Below are positions 1 to 9,604 of a DNA stretch of 64,000 nt, in pieces. This stretch comes from Nostoc favosum CHAB5714 (GTDB lineage Bacteria; Cyanobacteriota; Cyanobacteriia; Cyanobacteriales; Nostocaceae): NCBI RefSeq assembly GCF_020829495.1, contig NZ_JAIVFQ010000022.1, forward strand, positions 29,449 to 93,448, in the 5' to 3' direction. The notes beneath the pieces were generated by a model that saw only the letters and a program-made list of their open reading frames with translations, searched no databases and had not been told where the DNA came from. How positions within the stretch are numbered: the first letter of the stretch is position 1; each line of letters begins with the position of its first letter. Both the position numbers and the translations under genes were made by a program.

Positions 1-749
1 AGCACTAAGGGAAAAGTAATTTTACCCAGGCTGGGAGTCCGCGCACCATCGGCGATGGTATCAGGATTTTTGACTGTTTGCAGGGTTTTGGTGTGAAAGG
101 AGCGGGTAGCATCGTCGGCAAGCGCTGGTTCTACCCCGATTACTTTACAATTTGGTAAAAGTGCTTTGGCTGCGATCGCACACCCTGAAAGTAATCCGCC
201 ACCGCCACAACAAACTAATAATAAGTCCAATTCACCAACTTCTTGAATCAGTTCTAAAGCAGTTGTACCCTGTCCGGCGACTACATGGGGATGATCGTAA
301 GGGGGAATCAGAGTGAGAGAACGATTATCTGCTAAATCTTGAGCTAATTCTTCCCGATTTGTTTCTTGGCGATTGTATAAAATTATCTCTGCACCATAGC
401 CACGAGTAGCAGTTTGTTTCACAACGGGTGCATCATCAGGCATGACAATAGTGGCGGGAATGTTTAGTAGTTGTCCAGCTAAAGCGATCGCTTGGGCATG
501 ATTTCCCGATGAATAGGTGATAACGCCTGTTTGTTTTTGTGCTGCCGATAGTTGGGCTAGGGCATTGTACGCACCTCTAAATTTAAATGCCCCCGTGCGT
601 TGAAAATTTTCGCACTTAAAGAATACTTGGCTATTGGTGCGATCGTTAACAATTCTAGAAGTCAGCACAGGTGTACGATGGGCAATCCCCATAATTCGGT
701 GTTGTGCTGCTTGCACGTCAGTTATAGTAACGGAATTATGTTGTGGCAT
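1..749 (-). CDS. Threonine dehydratase / serine racemase-like PLP enzyme (partial, C-terminus off window)
   Basis: Reading down from the ATG at 749 gives an uninterrupted protein running off the left edge, about 249 residues. It is a fold-type II pyridoxal-phosphate enzyme of the threonine dehydratase / serine racemase group, which deaminates threonine or serine or racemises serine. The PLP lysine lies in GAFKFRGAYNA about 60 residues in, the substrate loop is SSGNHAQA, and the phosphate-binding glycine stretch is CCGGGGLLSG. There is no sign of the C-terminal ACT-type domain because the gene is truncated by the window. It is divergent from the following SDR gene. The family is certain; choosing between dehydratase, racemase and hydroxyaspartate lyase is not possible from the visible part. 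Confidence 0.85.
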   Translation of the reverse strand, partial: MPQHNSVTITDVQAAQHRIMGIAHRTPVLTSRIVNDRTNSQVFFKCENFQRTGAFKFRGAYNALAQLSAAQKQTGVITYSSGNHAQAIALAGQLLNIPATIVMPDDAPVVKQTATRGYGAEIILYNRQETNREELAQDLADNRSLTLIPPYDHPHVVAGQGTTALELIQEVGELDLLLVCCGGGGLLSGCAIAAKALLPNCKVIGVEPALADDATRSFHTKTLQTVKNPDTIADGARTPSLGKITFPLV

Positions 750-957
750 TGATGTCGATATTAAATATTTTGGCTCTTGTTTATATAGATACAGATTTTT
801 ATATTTGTGTCAAATATGCTTGATTGAAGCATACTCATTTCAGGTGGATAGCATCATTTATTTTCTGCCTAAAAATAGCTCCAGTAAATATTATATATTA
901 CTGTAGTTATTTTTATAAAACCTAAATTAATTAACTCACGTTTGCCATGTTTTTAGC

Positions 958-1770
958 ATGAATAAAATATCTGAAAGTCGGCAAAAAAAAACTGCTCTAA
1001 TTACAGGAGCAGCTAGTGGAATAGGCTATCAATTAACCCAGATTTTTGCTCGTCATAGTTATAATCTTGTGTTAGTGGATAATAATGAACAAAAACTTAT
1101 TGAAATTCTAGATGAATTTCCGCAAAAGTTTGGCATTTTTGTGAAAATTTTTGCTCAGGATTTATCCATCCCAACATCTCCAGAAGAAATTTTCACAGAA
1201 CTACAGCAAGCATCTATAAAAATTGATGTGCTGATTAACAATGCTGGCTTTGGTACTTATGGAGCATTTAACGAAACAGACCTCACCATTGAACTGAAAA
1301 TGCTCCAGGTAAATATAGTGAGTCTGACTCATTTAACTAAGTTATTCCTTAAGGATATGGTCGAGCAAAACTATGGAAAAATATTAAATGTGGCCTCAGC
1401 TGCTGCTTTTCAACCAGGGCCTCTAATGGCAGTTTATTTTGCTACTGAAGCCTATGTATTATCATTTTCCGAAGCGATCGCTAATGAATTAGAGGGCACA
1501 GGTGTCAGCGTGACTGTTCTTTGTCCAGGGCCACCAGCATCGAAATTTCAACAAACAGCTGCAATGAAAGATTCAAAGATTGCTCGCCTTAAGAGAATGA
1601 TGGAGACAGAAACCGTTGCTAGAATTGGTTATCGGGGCTTAATGACAAATAAAACCGTTGTCGTTCCTGGTATGAGAAATAAGCTATTGACTGAAAGCGT
1701 CAGATTTACACCCAGAAATTTAGTAACAAAGGTTGTAAGAAGTATGCACGAACTCAAAAAAAATAGGTAG
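958..1770 (+). CDS. Short-chain dehydrogenase/reductase (SDR) with altered catalytic lysine
   Basis: A 270-residue classical SDR, a Rossmann-fold NAD(P)-dependent oxidoreductase. The cofactor motif TGAASGIG is near residue 17 and the NNAG motif near residue 92. The active site region reads NVASAAAFQPGP then YFATEAYV. The family signature is YxxxK, so the catalytic lysine position is glutamate here (codon GAA instead of AAA/AAG). Length and all other landmarks are normal, so the gene looks intact but may be catalytically impaired. The substrate cannot be told; the closest general type is the DltE-like short SDR group. There is no clear ribosome binding site ahead of the ATG, but an upstream ATG is immediately stopped. 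Confidence 0.85.
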   Translation: MNKISESRQKKTALITGAASGIGYQLTQIFARHSYNLVLVDNNEQKLIEILDEFPQKFGIFVKIFAQDLSIPTSPEEIFTELQQASIKIDVLINNAGFGTYGAFNETDLTIELKMLQVNIVSLTHLTKLFLKDMVEQNYGKILNVASAAAFQPGPLMAVYFATEAYVLSFSEAIANELEGTGVSVTVLCPGPPASKFQQTAAMKDSKIARLKRMMETETVARIGYRGLMTNKTVVVPGMRNKLLTESVRFTPRNLVTKVVRSMHELKKNR

Positions 1771-2698
1771 TCTTGCGGCAAGGGGAGCAGGGGGTAATTT
1801 TAGAAGTTGCTAAATGATCCTGCTTTCTCTGCAACCGCTCTATTTTCAACTAAATTGCGGAGTCCTTTTCTCAACGCAACAAAGTGGAGTCATACCATTT
1901 CTTTGTGAGGTTGCGCCAAATTTTCTTTCTTCTTTATGTCCTACCCTGCGGGAAGCCCCTACTCTTGGAGACCAGGGCGAACGTGTCTATGCGCCCAACT
2001 CTTACGAGACGTTGCGCGTAGCTTGCTTCGACCTAGGAGTATGCTGTAGCCTGCGGCAAGCCCCAACTTTTGGAGACGCACTCGCGTTTGCGTCTACGTT
2101 CCTCATATAGTTTGGCGCATCTTCATACAGAATTGGTATCAGGAGGTGGACAATAGCATCCATCAAAAACCATAGGGATCAGCCACACTCCTGCCACAAC
2201 TGCGTTACTGAAGGTTTTTGTTATGAAGCTCATAATAAATATATGCCACAAGATAGCTGCTTTTTGGATATATATATGCAGTTAAAGTTGGGCAGAAGTA
2301 CCCGGAGTATAAAAATAATTAAAAACTATAGATAAAAAGGTTTTGTGACTTACGTAGAAACGTTTGTATGTTTAGGCAGTGCTGCCTGAACAACTATGTC
2401 GAATAAGAACGCCCATAAGATAATCTGCAATCTCTCGTGGAGTCTTCAGAACAAACAAAAAAGCGGGTTTTTAGAAGTGAGTTATACTAAGTGAATTTTC
2501 ATAAATCACTTTATATATTTGGTATTCAATTGAGTTTTTTTATGTACAAATTCTCTCAAAAACTATTTAAGGATAGCTATTATTTATTACTATCTTTAGG
2601 ATTCCTAATCTCCTCACCTTAGTAAGATGTGCGTTCACTATCTCAACCTTTATTATATTTATTAAATAGAAATTCCAGTTGACCTAAAGAGGTAAGTA
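1771..2698. other. Repeat-rich spacer without a convincing gene
   Basis: Between the SDR and the small HMA-like gene. About 1940-2100 is a mosaic of Nostoc-type dispersed fragments (variants of cctgcgggaagcccctac and tttggagacgcactcgcg) that keeps one reading frame open by chance. The remainder is AT-rich with no coding signal or strong hairpin. Confidence 0.6.
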
Positions 2699-2899
2699 AT
2701 GGCAATTAAATTGAAAGTTCCAGATATCAAAGGTGATGAGTGCGCCAAGAAAATAACTAAATCTATTCAGACTATGGAATCTGATGCCAAAGTAGATGTA
2801 GACGTTAATGCAAAAACCGTAGCTGTAGAAACTGCCGCTTCTGAAGAGACAATTAAACAGATAGTCCAATCTGCTGGTTATACTATCGAGGGCTATTAA
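2699..2899 (+). CDS. Small heavy-metal-associated (HMA) domain-like protein
   Basis: A 66-residue protein with the ferredoxin-like beta-alpha-beta-beta-alpha-beta pattern of copper chaperones and P-type ATPase HMA domains: hydrophobic strand IKLKVPDI, helix CAKKITKSIQTM, strand DAKVDVDVNAKTVAVE, helix ETIKQIVQSAGY. The metal loop should contain CxxC; here it reads KGDECAKKI, so only one of the two cysteines remains. It may bind metal differently or may have lost metal binding. A good ribosome binding site (AAAGAGG) precedes the ATG. Nothing in the neighbourhood (aroG convergent) indicates a partner. Confidence 0.75.
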   Translation: MAIKLKVPDIKGDECAKKITKSIQTMESDAKVDVDVNAKTVAVETAASEETIKQIVQSAGYTIEGY

Positions 2900-2979
2900 T
2901 TACATTTCTAAATTTCTGAAGAGATTTAGACGATGTTTGAAAAGTATTTTTATTAACATCAAATCCTCAGAAATCTAGC

Positions 2980-3004
2980 CCCCATTCCCTAGTAGGGAAT
3001 GGGG
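2980..3004. terminator. Perfect inverted repeat downstream of the HMA-like gene
   Basis: ccccattccct, a three-base loop, then the complementary arm agggaatgggg. The 11-bp stem lies about 80 bp after the stop codon, but no T-run follows, so it may be a dispersed Nostoc hairpin rather than a real terminator. Confidence 0.4.
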
Positions 3005-3198
3005 ATTTCAAAGCCTCTCAACTTTTCAGGGAGAGGAATGGAAACGGGGTTTTAAGAAAAAGTTGCACATCGCGTTCCTTAATAAAGAATTTAAAGCGCG
3101 GGTAGTTTATGAAAACCCAACCAACAGATTCTTTCGTCTAAAAAAGTTGTTGATCGGGTTTAGCCGTTTGCAAAAAATCGTCTCAAATTACGATCTAT

Positions 3199-4299
3199 TT
3201 ACTTTGATAGTTCTGGTGTGAAGAGAATGCGGCTTTCACCAACCCTACCAAATGCAGGTGTAGACCAGCGATCGACTACTTTACCCAGAATTGACATTTC
3301 TTGAACTAAGCGGTCAAATTTATCAGGGGTGAGAGATTGGGGCCCATCGGATAAAGCTTTGGCGGGATTGGGGTGAACTTCAATCATTAAGGCATCTGTA
3401 CCAGCTGCGATCGCAGCCATTGCCATTGATGGAACATATTCAGACCTACCAGTACCATGACTGGGATCAATCATAATCGGTAAGTGGGTGAGCGATCGCA
3501 ACACCGGAAGCACTGATAAATCTAAAGTATTCCGGGCATATTTGCCATCAAAAGTTCTGATTCCCCGTTCACAAAGAATCACATTTGGATTTCCAGATGC
3601 CAAAATATATTCTGCTGCCATCAGCCACTCGTCAATTGTGGCAGACATCCCCCGCTTCAGCAGCACGGGTTTATCTTGAGCGCCTACCTTTTTGAGCAGC
3701 GAAAAGTTGTGCATATTCCTAGCTCCGATTTGGATTATGTCAGCTACTCTCGCCACTGCTGATAAATCGGCAGCATCCATGAGTTCTGTGACGATACCTA
3801 AACCAGTAGCTTCCCGCGCTGCTGCTAATAAATCTAAAGCGCTTTCACCATAACCTTGAAACGCATAAGGTGAAGTACGAGGTTTATAAGCTCCGCCACG
3901 CAGAAACTGCGCTCCTGCTGCCTTCACGCGCTTTGCCGTTTCGACAATCATCGCTTCATTTTCAACGGAACAAGGCCCGGCTACCACTACGATGGGATGA
4001 CGTTCGCCGAAATAGACATCACCGTTAGGTGTAGGTACAACAACCTCGCTGGCTTCTCCATGTCGGAATTCTCGACTTACGCGCTTGAAAGGTTGTTGCA
4101 CTCGTAATACTTGCTCAATCCAAGGGCTGAATTCCTGAACCTGTAATTTATCGATGCTAGTGGTATCACCAATTAGCCCTAAGACAACTTTATGAGTGCC
4201 AACGCTTTTTTCTACCGTGACTCCCCAAACGTCGCTCAGTTCTTGGCTGATGCGAGTAATTTCCTCAACAGGCGTACCGTTCTTAAGTATGATAATCAT
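3199..4299 (-). CDS. aroG: 3-deoxy-D-arabino-heptulosonate 7-phosphate (DAHP) synthase, scytonemin cluster copy
   Basis: A 366-residue DAHP synthase that condenses phosphoenolpyruvate and erythrose 4-phosphate, the entry step of the shikimate pathway. Residues 1 to about 70 form the ACT-like regulatory domain of the Thermotoga/Bacillus-type enzyme. The TIM barrel starts at VVVVAGPCSVENE and contains GGAYKPRTSPYAFQG, the metal/substrate segment LLKRGMSATIDEW, and IDPSHGTGR. It is the last gene of the minus-strand scytonemin cluster, about 80 bp after trpD. In that context it raises aromatic precursor flow for tryptophan and 4-hydroxyphenylpyruvate when scytonemin is made. A housekeeping copy presumably exists elsewhere. 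Confidence 0.95.
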   Translation of the reverse strand: MIIILKNGTPVEEITRISQELSDVWGVTVEKSVGTHKVVLGLIGDTTSIDKLQVQEFSPWIEQVLRVQQPFKRVSREFRHGEASEVVVPTPNGDVYFGERHPIVVVAGPCSVENEAMIVETAKRVKAAGAQFLRGGAYKPRTSPYAFQGYGESALDLLAAAREATGLGIVTELMDAADLSAVARVADIIQIGARNMHNFSLLKKVGAQDKPVLLKRGMSATIDEWLMAAEYILASGNPNVILCERGIRTFDGKYARNTLDLSVLPVLRSLTHLPIMIDPSHGTGRSEYVPSMAMAAIAAGTDALMIEVHPNPAKALSDGPQSLTPDKFDRLVQEMSILGKVVDRWSTPAFGRVGESRILFTPELSK

Positions 4300-4344
4300 C
4301 TATTTTTCCTTCCGTATAGTTTTTGGGTGTAATACAGTTCGTTC

Positions 4345-4373
4345 GTAGGGGCACAGCATTGCTGTGCCCTTAC
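4345..4373. repeat. Dispersed palindromic repeat between trpD and aroG
   Basis: gtaggggcacagcattgctg and its complement form a near-perfect palindrome. A relative with the core ggggcacggc/gccgtgcccc lies at 54607-54634. It is a short mobile-looking hairpin in a spacer; no gene function is implied. Confidence 0.6.
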
Positions 4374-4381
4374 CTTGGTGA

Positions 4382-5500
4382 TTAGCGCAAAAATTCAGCA
4401 AGTTGTTCTAGTTTTGTCCAAGCAGCGCCGCTTTGCAGAATTTCCTTAGCAAGGGTAATACCTTTAACACAACCTGCTAAAACATCAGTTTCCCCATGAA
4501 TGGCTTCACCAACTTGCAGTGCGAGGGCTGTATTTAAAGCGACTACATCCTGCTGCGCTTGAGTGCCTTTACCTTGGAGAACTGCCTTCAAGATTTCGGC
4601 ATTTTCTTGAACATCTCCACCGCATAACGCCGCAGTCGGTGCAAAACTCAAACCAAGTTCTTGAGGATTGAGCGTTAGAGAACGCACTTTTTTATCTTGG
4701 AGTACAGCTAAGTCAGTGACATCTGCCAAACCAGCTTCATCTAAACGTTCCCGTCCGTGGAGTGCGATCGCTTGCTGACATCCCAGTTGGGATAAAGCTT
4801 GAACAATCTCCTCTAATAAAAGCGGATCGTTGACACCAATAATCTGCCCTGTCGGCCGCATGGGATTTACTAGCGGGCCGAGCAAGTTAAAAACAGTCCG
4901 CACCTTCAAAGTTTTTCGCAAAGTAGCGATCGCCTTCAGTGCAGGATGCCAGCCTGGAGCGAACAAAAAGGTGATTCCGACTTCACCCACTGCGGCTTGC
5001 ACTTTCTCAGGAGTGGCGTTGAGATTTATACCCAAAGCTTCCAACACATCAGCCGAACCAGTCTTGCTAGATGCGGAACGATTGCCATGTTTGGCAACTT
5101 TTACCCCGGCGGCGGCGGCAACAAAGGCGACAGCAGTGGAAATATTAAAGGTTGAAGCGCCATCTCCACCAGTTCCACAGGTGTCAATTAGGGGAGTGGG
5201 TAGAGACGCGATTAATCGCGTCTGTACAAAGTCGGGAGTAGGGGGAGAAGATTGGGATTGTAAGACGCTAGCCATCCCGACTAATTCTTCGGCGGATACG
5301 CCTTTAGCTTGGATTGCGGCTAAAATCGCTCCTGATAGGACATCAGGAATGGCATCTGTGAGCCAACCTTGCATCAAATCCGCAGCTTGGGAAACCGTCA
5401 ACGATTGCCGAGCAAACAACTGTTGCAATAATCCTGGCCAGTTGTATAACTCAGAAGTGACGGGGATGTTGTCAAGTGGAGTTTGAGTTACAGCGATCAT
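4382..5500 (-). CDS. trpD: Anthranilate phosphoribosyltransferase, scytonemin cluster copy
   Basis: A 372-residue enzyme transferring phosphoribose from PRPP to anthranilate, the second step of tryptophan synthesis. Family motifs are present in order: CGTGGDG (PRPP loop, about residue 110), [21 protein letters not shown], the anthranilate region, and [10 protein letters not shown]. The frame stays open to an ATG at 5527, but those nine extra codons (MPNAPCPIN) are the translation of the tandem GGGCATT repeat, so I take the ATG at 5500 (MIAVTQTP) as the start. trpB lies 71 bp upstream and aroG downstream in the same direction, consistent with one long transcript. An internal stretch encoding [10 protein letters not shown] contains a gagacgcgattaatcgcgtc-like repeat kept in frame. 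Confidence 0.93.
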   Translation of the reverse strand: MIAVTQTPLDNIPVTSELYNWPGLLQQLFARQSLTVSQAADLMQGWLTDAIPDVLSGAILAAIQAKGVSAEELVGMASVLQSQSSPPTPDFVQTRLIASLPTPLIDTCGTGGDGASTFNISTAVAFVAAAAGVKVAKHGNRSASSKTGSADVLEALGINLNATPEKVQAAVGEVGITFLFAPGWHPALKAIATLRKTLKVRTVFNLLGPLVNPMRPTGQIIGVNDPLLLEEIVQALSQLGCQQAIALHGRERLDEAGLADVTDLAVLQDKKVRSLTLNPQELGLSFAPTAALCGGDVQENAEILKAVLQGKGTQAQQDVVALNTALALQVGEAIHGETDVLAGCVKGITLAKEILQSGAAWTKLEQLAEFLR

Positions 5501-5506
5501 ATTTAT

Positions 5507-5543
5507 TGGGCATGGGGCATTGGGCATTGGGCATGGGGCATGG
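5507..5543. repeat. STRR: tandem heptamers (GGGCATT/GGGCATG) in the trpB-trpD junction
   Basis: Five to six head-to-tail heptanucleotides with T/G variation. They fill most of the spacer between the trpB stop and the trpD start and create the spurious N-terminal extension of trpD. Confidence 0.85.
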
Positions 5544-5571
5544 TTGTCTGCCTCATGCCTTGAAAAGAAAA

Positions 5572-6813
5572 TTAAGGAATAAGGACTTTGGCGACGGTTT
5601 GCACATCCTTGTCACCTCTGCCGGAACAGTTGATGACGATGCGGGGGTTGCCTTCTAACTGAGGACAAAGGGTTTCGAGATATGCGATCGCATGAGCAGT
5701 TTCTAAGGCTGGGATAATACCTTCTAGTTGCGAAAGCCTTTGGAATGCATCTAACGCTTGTTTATCGGTAACACTGTAATATTCGGCGCGACCAAGATCC
5801 TTTAAATAACTATGCTCAGGCCCAACGCCGGGATAATCTAATCCGGCACTAATTGAATGGGCTTCGATGACTTGACCATCATCATCTTGCAATAAATAGC
5901 TCATTGCACCGTGCAATACACCTATTTTTCCTTTTGTCAAGGTAGCAGCGTGTTTTTCTGTATCTACACCTTCACCCGCCGCTTCCACTCCGATTAGGCG
6001 CACTGAAGGTTCATGCATAAACTCATGAAACAAGCCGATCGCATTGGAACCTCCACCCACGCAAGCCAGTAGAATATCTGGTAATCCTCCCCATTTCTCC
6101 TGGGATTGAGCGCGAGTTTCTATACCAATTATCGCGTGGAAGTCACGGACAATCATTGGGTAGGGATGAGGGCCTGCAACAGAACCCAGGATGTAATGGG
6201 TTGTTTCTACATTCGTCACCCAATCTCGAATTGCTTCAGAAGTTGCATCCTTGAGAGTTCCTGTACCTGCCTCCACTGGACGAACTTCTGCCCCCATTAA
6301 CTTCATGCGGAACACGTTCAGGGCTTGGCGTTCCATATCGTGGACGCCCATGTAAATTACACATTTCAAACCAAACCTAGCACATACAGTTGCAGTCGCT
6401 ACGCCGTGTTGTCCTGCACCTGTCTCTGCAATCACCCGTTGCTTACCCATCCGTTTAGCGAGTAACACTTGAGCCAAAGCATTATTAATTTTGTGAGCGC
6501 CTGTATGATTTAAATCTTCGCGCTTTAAATAGATTTGCGGCCCCGTGCCATCTGGTCTAGCGTAGTTTGTTGTCAGGCGTTCAGCAAAATATAATGGGCT
6601 GGGTCGTCCCACATAATCGCGCAGTAAGTTTTGCAGTTCTGCTTGGAAACTCGGCTCATTGCAATATTGATTAAATGCCGCTTCTAACTCAGTTAATGCA
6701 GGCATTAAGGTTTCGGGGACGTACTTACCGCCGAATTTTCCAAACCTGCCTAAAAGGTCAGGTAGCACAGGCGTAGTTGAAATTATAGCGTTGATGTCTT
6801 GGATGCTTACCAC
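5572..6813 (-). CDS. trpB: Tryptophan synthase beta subunit, scytonemin cluster copy
   Basis: A 413-residue PLP enzyme joining indole and serine to give tryptophan, working as an alpha2-beta2 complex with TrpA. Key signatures: [12 protein letters not shown] near the N-terminus, the PLP lysine in [12 protein letters not shown] (about residue 105), [12 protein letters not shown], the cofactor phosphate loop [10 protein letters not shown], and CSGRGDKDV at the C-terminus. Length matches the family. It is split from trpA by the tyrosinase gene, an arrangement typical of the scytonemin locus. It serves to supply tryptophan for ScyB. Confidence 0.96.
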   Translation of the reverse strand: MVSIQDINAIISTTPVLPDLLGRFGKFGGKYVPETLMPALTELEAAFNQYCNEPSFQAELQNLLRDYVGRPSPLYFAERLTTNYARPDGTGPQIYLKREDLNHTGAHKINNALAQVLLAKRMGKQRVIAETGAGQHGVATATVCARFGLKCVIYMGVHDMERQALNVFRMKLMGAEVRPVEAGTGTLKDATSEAIRDWVTNVETTHYILGSVAGPHPYPMIVRDFHAIIGIETRAQSQEKWGGLPDILLACVGGGSNAIGLFHEFMHEPSVRLIGVEAAGEGVDTEKHAATLTKGKIGVLHGAMSYLLQDDDGQVIEAHSISAGLDYPGVGPEHSYLKDLGRAEYYSVTDKQALDAFQRLSQLEGIIPALETAHAIAYLETLCPQLEGNPRIVINCSGRGDKDVQTVAKVLIP

Positions 6814-6862
6814 AGTTGAAAATCCTTTATGTTCAAGTATTTTTTACTTTCGTTCTAACTTT

Positions 6863-8107
6863 TTAGAACTTATCCCACAGATAAAATTCTTTTCGCGTTT
6901 CCTTTGCACGGGTTTCGTAGATATAGCCCAATTCCCTGTGATTCAAAACGTCTATAGGGCGCACCAAATCGTCGGAGTCAAAATTTGGTAATAGAGATAG
7001 TAAATCTCCTAACGCCGTAGCTTTGGGGGTAGACATACCGCCGTCCCAAGGCCACATTAGGTCTTTAAGGTTGTGTCCGTAAGGCTGACCACCAACAGGA
7101 TAAAAATCGCTACCTTTATGACCGTTCTCTTGCCATTCAGCCCAGAGGCGGTCTGCGTTCGCATGATGCAACCAAAACACTGGGTCATAAGGCGAACTTG
7201 GTATATTGCTCATAGTACCCAAGCCCTTAAACTTTACGGGTCTTGTGCTTGCGTCTATCTGTACCCCACCAACTAAACCATGAATGTAGTTATGGATGAA
7301 TCCTCCTGGGGTAACTTTACCCTGCTCATCTACAGAGATAAATCCTTCCAAGGCAGGGCGAAATAGAGAATAGTTATTAAGAGCCAGGGCACGCTCAATA
7401 TCTTTTTTGGGTACAGGGTAATCGGTGGCAGGAGGTAGTCTTAGAAAGCGGACAAGTGATGTACCTAATGATGTTTGGGTATCTGGGTCAATGTTTAATG
7501 CTGGATTCATAACCCAGCCATTTGCAGCAGAAAAAGCCCCAGGCACAGGCCCGCCTGTAAAATTTCCTTGATTTGGAATTTTGATGGTTACTCCTTGACC
7601 GTTAGAACCAAGAAAGTCATCGTTAAAAATCACATCAAGTGCTTTGGCGTCTGTCCAATCCCAGTATGGGAGAGTAACATTTGGGTCTACTGCTTGCAGT
7701 GCTTGTTCAAATCTGCGAATATATTCTCGATGCCAAGGGAAAAATGCGGCATTTTCATGAGCAAGTTCTTGAACGGAACCATTGGAATGTCCTTTATGGT
7801 TATGAATCAAGCGTGTTGCCCCTATATGTATGGCAACGAATTGGTCGTAAATACTGAGCTTGCTACCTGCGGGAATTGTAGTTTTTAAGGTTTTGATAGC
7901 CTTGACGAAGGCTGTTTTCTCTGCTGATGTCAGGTCAGTTACGTTCTTTCTTACAGCTAGGCGAGCGTATTGTCCAACATTGTGATTCCAATGGTATTTG
8001 TATTGTTTGTGGTCAATGCGATCGTGGGCGAAGACTGTAATAGCACAGGCGCTAACTAGAAGTATGCTATAAATTAATATTTTGACAGATTTCAGCAGGA
8101 GTTTCAT
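6863..8107 (-). CDS. tyrP: Secreted tyrosinase (type 3 copper oxidase) of the scytonemin cluster
   Basis: A 414-residue protein with an N-terminal signal peptide (KSVKILIYSILLVSACAITVFA, cleavage after AFA-type site), so it should work in the periplasm or envelope. The CuA site includes histidines of AIHIGATRLIHNH and the FFPWHREYIRRFE motif. The CuB site includes FIHNYIHG and DPVFWLHHANADRLWAEW, the classic tyrosinase signature. The family oxidises monophenols and o-diphenols to quinones. Within the cluster it is proposed to take part in oxidative coupling of the phenolic monomer, although its exact step is unproven. It sits between trpA and trpB. Confidence 0.93.
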   Translation of the reverse strand: MKLLLKSVKILIYSILLVSACAITVFAHDRIDHKQYKYHWNHNVGQYARLAVRKNVTDLTSAEKTAFVKAIKTLKTTIPAGSKLSIYDQFVAIHIGATRLIHNHKGHSNGSVQELAHENAAFFPWHREYIRRFEQALQAVDPNVTLPYWDWTDAKALDVIFNDDFLGSNGQGVTIKIPNQGNFTGGPVPGAFSAANGWVMNPALNIDPDTQTSLGTSLVRFLRLPPATDYPVPKKDIERALALNNYSLFRPALEGFISVDEQGKVTPGGFIHNYIHGLVGGVQIDASTRPVKFKGLGTMSNIPSSPYDPVFWLHHANADRLWAEWQENGHKGSDFYPVGGQPYGHNLKDLMWPWDGGMSTPKATALGDLLSLLPNFDSDDLVRPIDVLNHRELGYIYETRAKETRKEFYLWDKF

Positions 8108-8302
8108 TGTCTTAATGGAAGCAGGAGGGCGTTTGCGTAGCGTCTCGTAGAGAAGGCATCGGAACTTCGGAGGGCAATATGCTTGGGTTAAGGGTTAACT
8201 GTTTGTCAAAGTCAATTTTTTTAACGAACCGCAAAGGACGCAAAGGACGCAAAGGAAGAGAAGGAGAGAGATAATTGATACTGGTTCCCTATTCCCTATT
8301 CC
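8108..8302. repeat. trpA-tyrP spacer with short dispersed and tandem repeats
   Basis: Contains a Nostoc-type gcgtttgcgtagcgtctcg fragment near 8130, the nonamer cgcaaagga repeated around 8230, and ttccctattccctattccc heptamers around 8284-8320. No coding signal. Confidence 0.6.
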
Positions 8303-9145
8303 CTATCCCCTATTCCCCACTCCTTGAAGAGATGGAGTTTCGCGCCGACTTTCTGTAATGGCTGTTTTAAGTTCTCGGCAGAGTTGTTCTACAGCTTGCA
8401 ATCCTTCAGTTGGGCTACCTTCAGCTAATTTTTTAACAAAGGCACTACCAACAATCACTGCATCTGCACCCCATTCTTTTACTTGATGTGCTTGTTCTGG
8501 CCCGGAGATGCCAAAACCAACGCCGATGGGTTTATCGGTGACGCTTCGCAAATCTGTTAATAAATATTTTACGCGGTCTTGAATTTGAGCGCGGATACCT
8601 GTAACGCCTGTAACGCTCACCAGGTAGATAAAACCCTGAGATTGATGAGCGATCGCTTCAATTCTATCTCTAGAACTGGTAGGAGCTACGAGTAAAATCA
8701 CTTCAATTCCGAAAGATGCAGCAGTTTGGATTAATTCTTCTGCTTCTTCTAAGGGTAAGTCTGGTACTACCAACCCTTGCACTCCAGCAGTGGCAATTTG
8801 CGCCAAAAACGACTTAATACCCCGGTGCAAAATGGGATTGTAATAAGTAAATAGAATTATTGGCGCTTTTAGGCTAGGAATGACTATGTGCAACATCTCT
8901 AGCACTTGCTCTAATTTTGTGCCTTTTTGCAAAGCGCGGGTTGCTGCTGCTTGAATCACAGGCCCATCTGCTAGAGGATCGGAGTAGGGAACGCCCAACT
9001 CGATGAAGTCAGCACCATTGCGATCTAAGATACGTATTGCCTCGGCAGTGGTTTCTAAGTTAGGATCGCCTGCTGTGATAAAGGGGATTAAAGCACACTG
9101 TTGGCGATCGCGTAATGTTTGAAAGGAAGCTGAGATAGAAGTCAT
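8303..9145 (-). CDS. trpA: Tryptophan synthase alpha subunit, scytonemin cluster copy
   Basis: A 280-residue TIM-barrel protein cleaving indole-3-glycerol phosphate to indole and glyceraldehyde 3-phosphate. The catalytic glutamate lies in [16 protein letters not shown] and the catalytic aspartate in the same segment. The phosphate loops GFGISGPEQ and GSAFVKK are present. The last dozen residues ([14 protein letters not shown]) look like read-out of repeat sequence beyond the usual C-terminus. The gene follows trpC after a minisatellite spacer. Confidence 0.95.
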   Translation of the reverse strand: MTSISASFQTLRDRQQCALIPFITAGDPNLETTAEAIRILDRNGADFIELGVPYSDPLADGPVIQAAATRALQKGTKLEQVLEMLHIVIPSLKAPIILFTYYNPILHRGIKSFLAQIATAGVQGLVVPDLPLEEAEELIQTAASFGIEVILLVAPTSSRDRIEAIAHQSQGFIYLVSVTGVTGIRAQIQDRVKYLLTDLRSVTDKPIGVGFGISGPEQAHQVKEWGADAVIVGSAFVKKLAEGSPTEGLQAVEQLCRELKTAITESRRETPSLQGVGNRG

Positions 9146-9229
9146 GCTGAAAATTAGTTAATGATTGGTTAATAGTTCTAGAATAATCAACACTTAGCAA
9201 TTAGCGATGCCCACGCTAAATTTTTTGTT

Positions 9230-9439
9230 AACGAGTCTTTGATACTCGTGAACGAGGCTTTTATCTCCGTTAACGAGTCTTTGATACTCGTGAATGAGTC
9301 TTTTATCTCCATTAACGAGTCTTTGATACTCGTGAATGAGTCTTTTATCTCCATTAACGAGTCTTTGATACTCGTGAATGAGTCTTTTATCTCCATTAAC
9401 GAGTCTTTGATACTCGTGAATGAGGCTTTTAGCTCCCTT
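9230..9439. repeat. 42-bp minisatellite (two 21-bp halves), five copies, trpC-trpA spacer
   Basis: Unit halves are aacgagtctttgatactcgt(g) and aatgagtcttttatctccat(t), repeated at 9230, 9272, 9314, 9356 and 9398 with a few substitutions. Because 21 and 42 are multiples of three, both strands are open and give heptapeptide repeats, but the array has no gene context and is better seen as a tandem DNA repeat. Confidence 0.9.
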
Positions 9440-9536
9440 AGGGAATAAAGAAAGGGTTAAGGGGGAAGGGAAAAGGGAATTTTGCCCTTTAAATGTCCCC
9501 TTTACCCAGATTCCGCAAGAAACCTATTTTCCCAAA

Positions 9537-9604
9537 GATCCACCCAACCGCCTTAAAAAGGCTTGCTCTAATTCCCTCCTTAAAAAGGAGGGTTAGGGAG
9601 GATC
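9537..9604. repeat. GATCC-bounded dispersed repeat overlapping the trpC 3' end
   Basis: Starts gatccacccaaccgccttaa and ends agggttagggaggatc, both edges with gatc. The same family occurs at 17724-17806 and 46124-46390. It supplies the stop codon and last residues of trpC. Confidence 0.7.

Noticed and set aside
634..906. 90-codon plus-strand ORF
   Set aside because: Lies opposite the start of the threonine dehydratase-like gene; no family, no ribosome site.
1814..2110. 98-codon plus-strand ORF
   Set aside because: Composed of dispersed Nostoc repeat fragments kept open by chance.
9187..9448. Heptapeptide-repeat ORFs on both strands
   Set aside because: Translation of the 42-bp minisatellite; both strands open only because the unit is a multiple of three.
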